This document shows positions 29,501 to 36,926 of a stretch of 64,000 nucleotides of DNA, piece after piece. Each line of letters begins with the position of its first letter. Positions within the stretch are counted from its first letter, which is position 1. Both the position numbers and the translations under genes were made by a program. Under the pieces are notes generated by a model. The model was given only the letters and a program-made list of their open reading frames with translations. It was not told the DNA's origin and ran no database searches. Origin of the DNA: NORP309 sp964352735 (lineage in GTDB: Bacteria; Pseudomonadota; Gammaproteobacteria; Xanthomonadales; Marinicellaceae); NCBI GenBank assembly GCA_964352735.1, contig CAYGTC010000015.1, forward strand, positions 1 through 64,000, read 5' to 3'.

Positions 29501-29820
29501 ATGGCTTTCTCTTCATCTCCTTGTTCTTGTCGATTTAACAAGGCTATGGCAAGATTTTGCTGAGCAATTGCCCATTGATCATTCAATTTAGCTAAGCTGA
29601 GAAAAGTTTCAGCAGCACCCGAATAGTCAAAATAACCCATTTGCCCAACGCCTTTATTATTCAGCACAATGTGTTGTTTTGGAATTTCAACAGCCTCAAT
29701 TGTCTCTGGTAAATGTTCTTGTGATTCATTCATACAACCACTGTGCACAATGATCGCTGACAGTAACAGAATGCATTTTAGCGTAAAGGCATTATGATTT
29801 TTTATTATTTTTTTTGGCAT
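26557..29820 (-). CDS. TPR/FG-GAP repeat lipoprotein, about 1087 residues
   Basis: A signal peptide with lipobox-like HSGC marks a lipoprotein. Residues about 50-240 are TPRs (NLAIALLNRQEQGDEEKAI, ALYFAGQCHLQNGNIDQAL). About 270-560 are FG-GAP-like blades (DINNDGLIDVYITG, DADHDGDIDLLLL). The large C-terminus (about 670-1080), with a motif DVLGVGGIGFAVGREEYGE, is not recognised. It probably faces the periplasm or the outside. The ATG at 29820 is preferred; one at 29835 adds five residues. The start lies inside the end of the nitrilase gene, so expression is coupled. Confidence 0.75.
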   Translation of the reverse strand: MPKKIIKNHNAFTLKCILLLSAIIVHSGCMNESQEHLPETIEAVEIPKQHIVLNNKGVGQMGYFDYSGAAETFLSLAKLNDQWAIAQQNLAIALLNRQEQGDEEKAIAIAEKLVEGDANNLVGQYIIAILKFNQGLCDQALPRFEHILKYDSQDAYALYFAGQCHLQNGNIDQALNFYQKAIGIDGYLRSAYYGGFMAAQRSNNAELAQVMLNDYQKLAANPKARLAEIKYTRMGPKATAQTHMSDVPITVKKNVSAPFFKPPEPLTLMNKSNLNGFGVVDLKQQGQSQLYVLDEQRLQVYSGINGSEQALFTIEIDDSNHQVAWADINNDGLIDVYITGQKDQLYFQNNQGFEAVDMQAFGFAELSSSVVRLADADHDGDIDLLLLSQQGVFEIWNNNLNNTFTALSSQVELPRTKDHTHIFIEDVDKDRDADIILQSKNSMTTLLNDRMWRYEAFEDVFDHEPQSFSLADNNMNGIPEINVLFVNGELNQYEFDVVKKEYMRLSSKTNIIADLMLLMDVDGDAKSEYLFVDKQGIKVTDTNGQTIEQILVSNVEQIKVLNTENGPELLLASNDQISIVSASSNRLPFILFNLSGKEDDANSVRSNHSGIGTNMVVYNGEFYSVANSFHNLTGLDQDYQATSMAAGNKQNIDFIGINWSDGVYQTEIGLKASKYHKITETQRQLSSCPVIFAWNNGQYEFVSDVLGVGGIGFAVGREEYGEPRPWENYVVSAQQMSSYEGLYKIQFTEPMEESAYLDTLNIKVVDVPQQWSVVLDERMQISDPVVTGDLLYYRELIEPSHVWNKFNKDVTDSVRHTDKKAINIDNKDHRFLGLVEPQQITMDFADDLAGDYHLIMNGWVEYGYSQTMFAAWQAGLKAQAPTIQYLHDGEWKTLLNEFGYPAGMPRSASVPLFIPEKTRSLRILTNMEVYFDQLALFAAVQAPTVNEYNLTLHKANLYQLGFPKRNDNRQRVPEYEFGDVQPFWDTRYMEGAYSRLGDITPLVRDQDNALAIIGAGEAIELSYHDTLPTIPADHKRYFILQFKGWAKDMDILTKDGETLAPIPADGALSEAAKTLNNQYNTRFQAGR

Positions 29821-30775
29821 TGTCAATTCTTTCATTTAATTGGTTTATGGTTGGAATTCTGGAATCTGGTGAAAAATGATCCCTTTGATGATATGTGTAA
29901 GCTTGAGAACGGTGGTGATTTAACATATCGTGGCCGACCCTTCTTGCCTTTTCTTCTCTCAACGCAGTTAAATCGATGGGTGCTACAACAATTTTCTCTC
30001 CTGAATTTTCACCTGCTGTTGCAAGGATTCGACCATCAAAATCAACAATCATAGACCCTCCTGGCCAACTGAATGGTGGGTAATTTTGAAAACTGGCCCC
30101 TTGATTGGCAGCCACCACATAAACCATATTTTCCAAAGCCCTTGTTCGGTTAATCAAATCCCACCATTCCATTGGATGTGAAGAACCCCAAGGATCCATA
30201 TAAGCGGAAACTCGATTAATAACCTCTGCACCTTGCATTGCAATTTCACGAATACACTCAGGAAAAAGCCAATCATAACAAATGGCAACACCCAATTTAC
30301 CCAATTCAGTTTCCACAACTGGGAATAATGGCAAATCATATTCTGGCAAATCAGCAGGTGAAGTATGCACCTCCCAGGGTATCCACGTGTTAACTTTACG
30401 GTACTTTGATAATATACCTTGCGGCCCTATCAATAATGTCGTGTTAAAAACATGCCCTGGATAGCGCTCATCTTTTTCAAGAAAGCTTGCTGTTTGAATA
30501 TAGATGCCATATTTTTTGCAGAGTTTATGGTATTTGTCGGTGTGTTTATTTGGTAATTCAATGGCCAATTTATCGTGCAACGACTTTGCATCAGGATAAA
30601 TGGGCACTTGATGACCAAATTCCGGTAATACAAATAATCGCACATCGAAAAAAGGTTCATACCCAAGTAAAGTCTTTTCAACCATATTACACATGGCTTT
30701 ACAACGGTGACCAATATCCTTTCTCGAGGAAGGCGCAGGAAAATCAGTCTGAATTGAAGCAGCGTAGTATCTCAT
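29792..30775 (-). CDS. carbon-nitrogen hydrolase (nitrilase superfamily)
   Basis: A 327-residue cytosolic amidohydrolase with the Glu-Lys-Cys triad: Glu52 in VLPEFG, Lys127 in YRKVNTW and Cys166 in AICYDWLFPE. The superfamily splits amides, carbamoyl compounds or nitriles to carboxylates and ammonia. The substrate cannot be deduced; the closest feel is the aliphatic amidase/formamidase side. It has no signal peptide, yet heads an operon of exported proteins, overlapping the next gene by 29-44 bases. It could release ammonia or a metabolite that feeds the membrane system. Confidence 0.85.
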   Translation of the reverse strand: MRYYAASIQTDFPAPSSRKDIGHRCKAMCNMVEKTLLGYEPFFDVRLFVLPEFGHQVPIYPDAKSLHDKLAIELPNKHTDKYHKLCKKYGIYIQTASFLEKDERYPGHVFNTTLLIGPQGILSKYRKVNTWIPWEVHTSPADLPEYDLPLFPVVETELGKLGVAICYDWLFPECIREIAMQGAEVINRVSAYMDPWGSSHPMEWWDLINRTRALENMVYVVAANQGASFQNYPPFSWPGGSMIVDFDGRILATAGENSGEKIVVAPIDLTALREEKARRVGHDMLNHHRSQAYTYHQRDHFSPDSRIPTINQLNERIDNAKKNNKKS

Positions 30776-30987
30776 TTGTCATTGATTACGACCCTATTTA
30801 AGATTCTGAAGCATTAAGAAAAATCGCCATTAAAAAACAATTGAAGAAAAAATTGCAGCCAAAAATTTCAACTTTAGCAAGCGCATTTCTCAGTTCTAAA
30901 AACCATATCACGAATCACAATGAGGTCTTAAAGTAAAAAACAATATTTTATCACTTCAAAACCATCTCTGCAGAAATATCGTATTGA

Positions 30988-31812
30988 TTAGAGCTCAAAA
31001 GTTATTTTGATATCTTTAGTTTGATTGGTTTCTATACCGTAATTCACAGGTGGATCAAACTTCCATTGTCTGACGGCTTTCAATGCTGCACTGTTGAATG
31101 TATTCAATTTACGGTAAGTATCAACAACACGTGTATTCACCACATCACCATAAACATCAATTTCCACTCTTACAGAAACCCAGCCTATTTCTTTATTTCT
31201 GGCTGCTTTAGCAGGATAGACAGGAGAAACATTTTTAATCCTTTTCCATACATACTTTCCTTTTTGCTGAGTATCAAGCGCCGTTTCAGCAATGGCTTGT
31301 TTTGCTGCAGCTTCATCTGCAATGCGTTTTTCCTCAGCAAGCCGATCAAGTTCTTTTTGTCGCTCGTCTGCAAGTCGTTGTTCCTGTGCAGCCTTTTCAG
31401 CTATTTCTCGTTCTGCTTTTTCTCGTTCTGCTTTTTCTCGTTCTGCTTTTTCTTTTTCTGCTTTTTGCTCTTCAGCTTTTTGCTCTAGAGCAATTTTTTC
31501 TGCTGCGGCTTCATCAATGGCATTTTGATCCAGTTCAGGCACAGCAATATCATCTTGATCGACGGCATCAGGAATTTGTTCCGCAATCTCATCTTCATCA
31601 GCAAACAAGGCATCTCTATCCATACCAAGGTCATCGACACCAATATCTAAATCGGTATCAGGTTGATACTGCACATCAATTTGCGGGGCATCAGCGCGTT
31701 CAGGTATTTTATCGGCCCATGTGGGTTTATTTTGATTGGTTGACTCATTAGAGGTTTGTGCATGAGTCGAAAGCACATAAACTAAGCATATTGTAACTAC
31801 AAAAACTTTCAT
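30988..31812 (-). CDS. periplasmic TonB-like C-terminal domain protein
   Basis: About 274 residues. MKVFVVTICLVYVLSTHAQ is a cleavable signal peptide, not the uncleaved anchor that TonB uses. An acidic segment follows, then a long Lys/Glu coiled coil with repeated EKAER units (about 110-175), then a TonB C-terminal domain (SPVYPAKAARNKEIGWVSV, VRQWKFDPP). Without an inner-membrane anchor and with no exbB/exbD nearby, it may bridge periplasmic partners without transducing energy. GGGAGAG lies just before the ATG at 31812. It is monocistronic; 31813-32142 upstream holds nothing recognisable beyond AT-rich sequence. Confidence 0.75.
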   Translation of the reverse strand: MKVFVVTICLVYVLSTHAQTSNESTNQNKPTWADKIPERADAPQIDVQYQPDTDLDIGVDDLGMDRDALFADEDEIAEQIPDAVDQDDIAVPELDQNAIDEAAAEKIALEQKAEEQKAEKEKAEREKAEREKAEREIAEKAAQEQRLADERQKELDRLAEEKRIADEAAAKQAIAETALDTQQKGKYVWKRIKNVSPVYPAKAARNKEIGWVSVRVEIDVYGDVVNTRVVDTYRKLNTFNSAALKAVRQWKFDPPVNYGIETNQTKDIKITFEL

Positions 31813-32142
31813 CTTCTCTCCCAAAAGAGGTCATTTGTCATCAATTTTTTATAAAAATTAACAATTCTGATAAATATATCACAGATTTTAACAATTACTA
31901 TTGTACAGTTTGTTTATGCAATTACCAATTTTTGGTTTGATATATGTGCCATTATGACGTTTTAAGCGGTTCTGAAAACTCAAAAAACACATATGTGACG
32001 CACTTAGGCACATGGCCTACGAAGAAATGTAAAAATATGTATTTTAATTTACATATAACAAATATTTAGTCTAAAAAATCAATAATATGCAAACATTTTA
32101 TGTTAATAAAATGATATCCATTACAAGAATTTTAATTTAAAT

Positions 32143-32673
32143 TTAAGTTCTTAATCGCATGCCAATTTCTGTAGAATAACCAACTGAACGATGCGTTACC
32201 CTACCAGCTTCATCTATAACAAAATAAGTAGGAAACCCTTTGATTTGATAATCTATCATTTGTTGATTCTTACCATAAAGCACTGGCATGGTCAATTTGA
32301 GATCATCAGCAAATTTTTGAACCTCCTTATGGTTTTCCCAACTGAGACCAACGACTAAAATGGCCAAATCATCCTCATCTCGTGCAGCTCGGAGGTCATT
32401 AAGGTTATCACCGCTCAAGTGGCAGATATTACACCATGGCGCAAAAAAATAAACCAAAACTTTTTTACCTTTAAAGTCAGATAATTGCACACGATCACCA
32501 TTGATTGCAGACAGTGAAAAATCTGGCGCAACTTGATGGTCTGCCGCCAATGTACCACGATTTTGCCACCAAGAAAAAAGTAACAAAACGACCACAATAA
32601 TTATGGCTTCTAATAATATGGCAAACCATTTGTTTTTTTTAAGTTCCTTAAATATATTTTTTTCTATTTTCAT
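32143..32673 (-). CDS. membrane-anchored thioredoxin-like protein (TlpA/ScsD type)
   Basis: A 176-residue protein: one membrane helix (ILLEAIIIVVVLLLFSWW), then a periplasmic thioredoxin fold with active site WCNIC in FAPWCNICH and the cis-proline GFPTYF. Proteins of this type reduce or isomerise disulfides, for instance in cytochrome c maturation, matching the multiheme cytochrome encoded nearby, although the link is only by proximity. It is divergent from mutS with 82 bases between. Confidence 0.85.
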   Translation of the reverse strand: MKIEKNIFKELKKNKWFAILLEAIIIVVVLLLFSWWQNRGTLAADHQVAPDFSLSAINGDRVQLSDFKGKKVLVYFFAPWCNICHLSGDNLNDLRAARDEDDLAILVVGLSWENHKEVQKFADDLKLTMPVLYGKNQQMIDYQIKGFPTYFVIDEAGRVTHRSVGYSTEIGMRLRT

Positions 32674-32755
32674 TATTTTGTTTTTTTTAACATTCTTACA
32701 ACCTAATGATGTGTCAATCAGTTAAAATCTTACAATTTTTTATTAGCCATTATTC

Positions 32756-35308
32756 ATGACAAAGAAAAACACCACAAAGCATACACCTATGATGCTTCAA
32801 TATCTAAAGATTAAGGCAGACTACCAAGATATGCTGGTATTTTATCGTATGGGTGATTTTTATGAGTTATTCATGCAAGATGCCACTGATGCAGCAAAGC
32901 TACTAGACATCACCTTAACCTACAGAGGTAAAACCAGTGGAAACCCGATACCGATGTGTGGTGTCCCTTATCATTCTGTTGACCCATATTTGGCTAAGCT
33001 GGTTAAAATGGGACAATCCATTGCCATCTGTGAACAAATTGGCGACCCAAAAAACAGCAAAGGCCCAGTAGAAAGAAAAGTAGTGAGAATCATCACACCA
33101 GGTACTGTCACAGAAGAAGCCTTGATGGATGCCAGAAATGAGAGCTTATTGGTTGCTGTTCATGCAAATAAAGCAGGTTATGGTATCGCCAGTTGTGAAT
33201 TAAGTTCAGGAAGGGTTTCAGTAATTGAAGTAGACAACAAAGAAACTTTAGTCGCGCAAATAGAACGACTGTCTCCCAGTGAATTATTGATCGAAGAAGA
33301 TCACCAGTTATGTGAAACACTTAAACAGTATCCAATCAATGAAAGGCCTTCATGGGATTATGATAAGGACACCGCCCTCATGATACTGACCAAACATTAT
33401 GAGGTGCATGATCTAAAGGGATTTGGTATTGAAAGTCATTCATTAACCATCAATGCACTGGGCTGTTTATTTAATTATATTCAGCACACTCAGAAAGTAT
33501 TGATGAAGCACATCCAACCCATTCAAACTGAATTTTTGGATGACTTTTTACACTTAGATGCCAGCACACGTAAAAACCTTGAAATCGAAATCAATAACAA
33601 CGGTGGAGACGAACACACTTTATGCCATCTCATGGATCACAGCATCACAGCCATGGGTTCTAGACAATTGCGTCGTTGGGTCAAACAGCCCTTACAAAAT
33701 AGAAAAAAACTCAATGCTCGACTCAATTGTATTGAAACATTAATTGATTATGGCTCTGTATACGATTTACAACACATATTAAAAGGCATTGGCGACATTG
33801 AAAGAATCACGACCAGAGTCTCATTGCTGACAGCACGTCCGAGAGATTTGGTGACATTAGCGCAATCATTGAAACAGGTGCTATTATTGAAAGCCTCCTT
33901 AGCTGAAATTGATGCTAAAGAAATTAAACACATCAATCAACAAATGGCCCCCCATGAATCTGTCACCACATTAATAGACAATGCCATCATAGACAACCCG
34001 CCTGTGATTATCCGAGACGGCGGTGTGATTGCTGATGGCTATGATGAAGAACTCGATGAGCTGAGAAGAATCAGTACAGATGCCAGCCAATACATGTTGG
34101 ATTTCGAAGAGCAAGAAAAGCTTAATTCAGGGGTTTCTGCCTTGAAAGTTGGTTATAACCGGGTACACGGTTATTTCATTGAGGTATCAAAACTTCACTC
34201 TGACAAAGTCCCTGAACACTATATTCGTCGCCAAACACTGAAAGCCGTTGAGCGCTATACCACACCGGAATTGAAAATTTTTGAAGACAAGGTTTTAAGC
34301 TCTAAAGAACGCTCATTGGCTTGTGAAAAGTCGCTATATCAAAACCTGTTAGAGTCACTGGCAAAAGACATTGATGGATTGCAAGTGACTGCCAAGGCCA
34401 TTGCCCAGCTTGACACATTAAATACCTTTGCAGAACGCGCACTGACCTTAGAGTTCTGCCGGCCTCAATTGTGTGATGAAAACTGTATTGAAATCGAACA
34501 AGGCAGGCATCCCGTAGTTGAACAAATTCAAAACACACCCTTTGAGCCCAATGACATGTGTTTGAACAAAACCACCACAATGCTAATCATTACTGGCCCG
34601 AACATGGGTGGTAAATCGACTTATATGCGACAAAATGCATTAATTGTTTTACTCGCTAGCATTGGCAGCTATGTTCCAGCAAAAGCCGCAAAAATTGGCA
34701 AAATTGATCGAATTTTTACCCGCATAGGTGCTGGTGATGACTTAACCAAAGGCCGATCAACCTTTATGGTGGAAATGACAGAAACCGCCAATATCCTCCA
34801 CAATGCTACAGAAAACTCATTGGTACTTATGGATGAAATAGGACGAGGCACCTCAACCTATGATGGGTTATCTTTAGCACAATCATGTGCTTTGCATCTG
34901 GCTCAGGTCAATCAGTCATTCACATTGTTTGCGACACATTATTTTGAAATTACCGCATTTGACAAGACCGTCGATAACATCGAGAATGTACATCTAGACG
35001 CGATAGAACATGATGATACCATTGTGTTTTTGCACACTGTCAAACAAGGAGCCGCATCACGCTCATATGGTTTGCAAGTGGCAGCACTAGCTGGCATACC
35101 AAGTAAGGTCTTACAAAATGCCAAAAAGACCCTGGCTCAATTAGAAAGCAACAATACCGATGAACCCATTCCATTACAAACATCATTTTTTGATTCGCTT
35201 CCAGAAGAAAGTGCCGTTGAGAAAGAACTCAAACAAATTGATCCAGATGAACTGACACCAAGACAAGCATTGGACTATTTATACAAGTTGAAAAAATTAA
35301 CCAATTGA
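32756..35308 (+). CDS. mutS: DNA mismatch repair protein MutS
   Basis: An 850-residue mismatch sensor. The mismatch-reading Phe-x-Glu is F35-Y-E37 in MGDFYELF. Connector, lever and clamp domains follow, then the ATPase: Walker A GPNMGGKST (about 616), signature STFMVEMTE and Walker B VLMDEIGRGTST. The C-terminal tetramerisation helix region (DPDELTPRQALDYLYKLK) is present. It initiates repair with MutL, which is not in the window. It is followed by a strong hairpin terminator. Confidence 0.97.
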   Translation: MTKKNTTKHTPMMLQYLKIKADYQDMLVFYRMGDFYELFMQDATDAAKLLDITLTYRGKTSGNPIPMCGVPYHSVDPYLAKLVKMGQSIAICEQIGDPKNSKGPVERKVVRIITPGTVTEEALMDARNESLLVAVHANKAGYGIASCELSSGRVSVIEVDNKETLVAQIERLSPSELLIEEDHQLCETLKQYPINERPSWDYDKDTALMILTKHYEVHDLKGFGIESHSLTINALGCLFNYIQHTQKVLMKHIQPIQTEFLDDFLHLDASTRKNLEIEINNNGGDEHTLCHLMDHSITAMGSRQLRRWVKQPLQNRKKLNARLNCIETLIDYGSVYDLQHILKGIGDIERITTRVSLLTARPRDLVTLAQSLKQVLLLKASLAEIDAKEIKHINQQMAPHESVTTLIDNAIIDNPPVIIRDGGVIADGYDEELDELRRISTDASQYMLDFEEQEKLNSGVSALKVGYNRVHGYFIEVSKLHSDKVPEHYIRRQTLKAVERYTTPELKIFEDKVLSSKERSLACEKSLYQNLLESLAKDIDGLQVTAKAIAQLDTLNTFAERALTLEFCRPQLCDENCIEIEQGRHPVVEQIQNTPFEPNDMCLNKTTTMLIITGPNMGGKSTYMRQNALIVLLASIGSYVPAKAAKIGKIDRIFTRIGAGDDLTKGRSTFMVEMTETANILHNATENSLVLMDEIGRGTSTYDGLSLAQSCALHLAQVNQSFTLFATHYFEITAFDKTVDNIENVHLDAIEHDDTIVFLHTVKQGAASRSYGLQVAALAGIPSKVLQNAKKTLAQLESNNTDEPIPLQTSFFDSLPEESAVEKELKQIDPDELTPRQALDYLYKLKKLTN

Positions 35309-35320
35309 TCAAACCTGAAT

Positions 35321-35356
35321 GATACCCGCGAAAGCGGGTATCGGAGCATTTTTTTA
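35321..35356 (+). terminator. mutS terminator
   Basis: A perfect 9-bp stem GATACCCGC / GCGGGTATC closed by a GAAA tetraloop (35321-35342), followed by a T-rich tract. It lies between convergent mutS and the esterase gene. Confidence 0.75.
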
Positions 35357-36607
35357 TTTTTCCATTGCACCAAGCAGCTTTGTTTTATGTTCAATCAACT
35401 CATTCATCAACCATTGACGGATATTTAGTGCCTCTGCCTTTTTTATGGATTCATTGATGCTTTTTAAGGCATCTTTTATCTTGCCTTGTTTGTGGTACAG
35501 TCGCGATTGGTTAGCAAGTGTTTCAAAATCAACAGCACCATCATTAAGTGCTCTCGTTAATATTTCATCGGCTTCATTTGGTTTATCGGCCTCTACTAAA
35601 CCTTCAATAACAATGTTTCGAAATTGGTTGATTTGAGCAGGAAAGTATTCGCCTATGGCTTGTTCAATCAATGGTATTTTTTTTGCATCTTGCGCATGAG
35701 CATAACTGGTGTTCCTCAAGTAACCACTGGCAATTGGCAATTTAACACCGTAAACCTTTTCTGAGAGTTGCGCATGACTTTTTACAGAAACAGCATCTAC
35801 AAAGTGTCGCTCATTGAGCCTAAAGTCTTTGAAAATCTCCTGTAAAGCCCAGCGGTAACTTGGCAAACCAACAGAACCATGGGTTTCTTCTGGAAAATGT
35901 TTAAAGTGTAAATCAAGCGACCTTGGCCCTTTGGATTGTAACATTTCAACAAAACCATGAACTCCCATGCCTTGTTCACTCCCCAAAGTAATATAGTAAT
36001 GGGCCGGCACCTGCTGACGTTGTTCAAACCTCTTCAAAGTATGTGTTCTAACCGCCTGATCTTGCCACCACAATGAAGGACTGATGGCAATGTAAGCATT
36101 GAATAATTGAGGCTCACTCAACATCGTGTAGGTGGTAAATAAACCACCAATAGAGTGCCCTGCCAACAATCGATAATCTGCTGTGGCATAATGACTTTCA
36201 ACATATGATAAAACCTCACCTTTGATATATTGAATGGTCGTATTCGCTTGACCACTGTCTTCGACGTCATAATTCGGCTTAGATTCTCTTCTATATGTTG
36301 AACTGCCTTTTGCAGAAAGACCCACAACTATCATTTCAGGTATGTGGGCACTGATACTGGATAATAATTCAACAAGGCCTGTCACATAATGAAAATTGTA
36401 ATCTGCATCAATGATATACAATACCGGATACTTGCTGGATTCATGTAAACCATACGAAGGCGGGGTATAAATCAATAAATCTCTGGTTTCATTGTGTATT
36501 GTAGAGAACAGTTTGACCCGTTGACCAATGCTTACATCCTGAGCTTTTACAATAGACAAAGAGAATATCATCAAAAGGCAACAAACCAATTTCATATTTT
36601 TTTTCAT
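35354..36607 (-). CDS. secreted alpha/beta-hydrolase (Fes/IroE-like esterase)
   Basis: About 417 residues. Signal peptide MKKNMKLVCCLLMIFSLSIV. The hydrolase fold has nucleophile Ser in AGHSIGGLF, oxyanion region YIIDADYNF and the catalytic His probably in ETHGSVG. The family (putative esterase D / enterochelin esterase-like, COG2819) cleaves esters, sometimes siderophores; no siderophore genes are nearby. The last 120 residues are TPR-like helices, as in several marine members. The ATG at 36607 gives a normal signal peptide. The 319 bases upstream (36608-36926) are a divergent promoter region with no other recognisable feature. Confidence 0.8.
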   Translation of the reverse strand: MKKNMKLVCCLLMIFSLSIVKAQDVSIGQRVKLFSTIHNETRDLLIYTPPSYGLHESSKYPVLYIIDADYNFHYVTGLVELLSSISAHIPEMIVVGLSAKGSSTYRRESKPNYDVEDSGQANTTIQYIKGEVLSYVESHYATADYRLLAGHSIGGLFTTYTMLSEPQLFNAYIAISPSLWWQDQAVRTHTLKRFEQRQQVPAHYYITLGSEQGMGVHGFVEMLQSKGPRSLDLHFKHFPEETHGSVGLPSYRWALQEIFKDFRLNERHFVDAVSVKSHAQLSEKVYGVKLPIASGYLRNTSYAHAQDAKKIPLIEQAIGEYFPAQINQFRNIVIEGLVEADKPNEADEILTRALNDGAVDFETLANQSRLYHKQGKIKDALKSINESIKKAEALNIRQWLMNELIEHKTKLLGAMEK

Positions 36608-36926
36608 TAATATCAACCTAAAATTCAACATCGCATATGGTAACACAAACCAAACACCATTAATCTTAACCAAATTTTTCTAGAATCAATAATCATAAAT
36701 TTTTTATGTTTTATCTGCAATGATCCAGTACAATAACTGAGACGCTTGCATAACCAGTTGGCGAAAGAAAAACAGAGACTGTTATCAAATTGAGTAAGAA
36801 ATCACAGGTAATAGTTGGTTATTGACCAGATTTCTAACCAAAATTTGACAAATTCAATCGTTTTTAATTCATCACTGTAGACATGCCAAGGTCTCAAACA
36901 TCGCTGAAATATATTGGAGAACTTTA

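Noticed and set aside
31302..31751. Gln/Leu-rich frames opposite the TonB-like gene
   Set aside because: They arise from the Lys/Glu coiled-coil codons read on the other strand.
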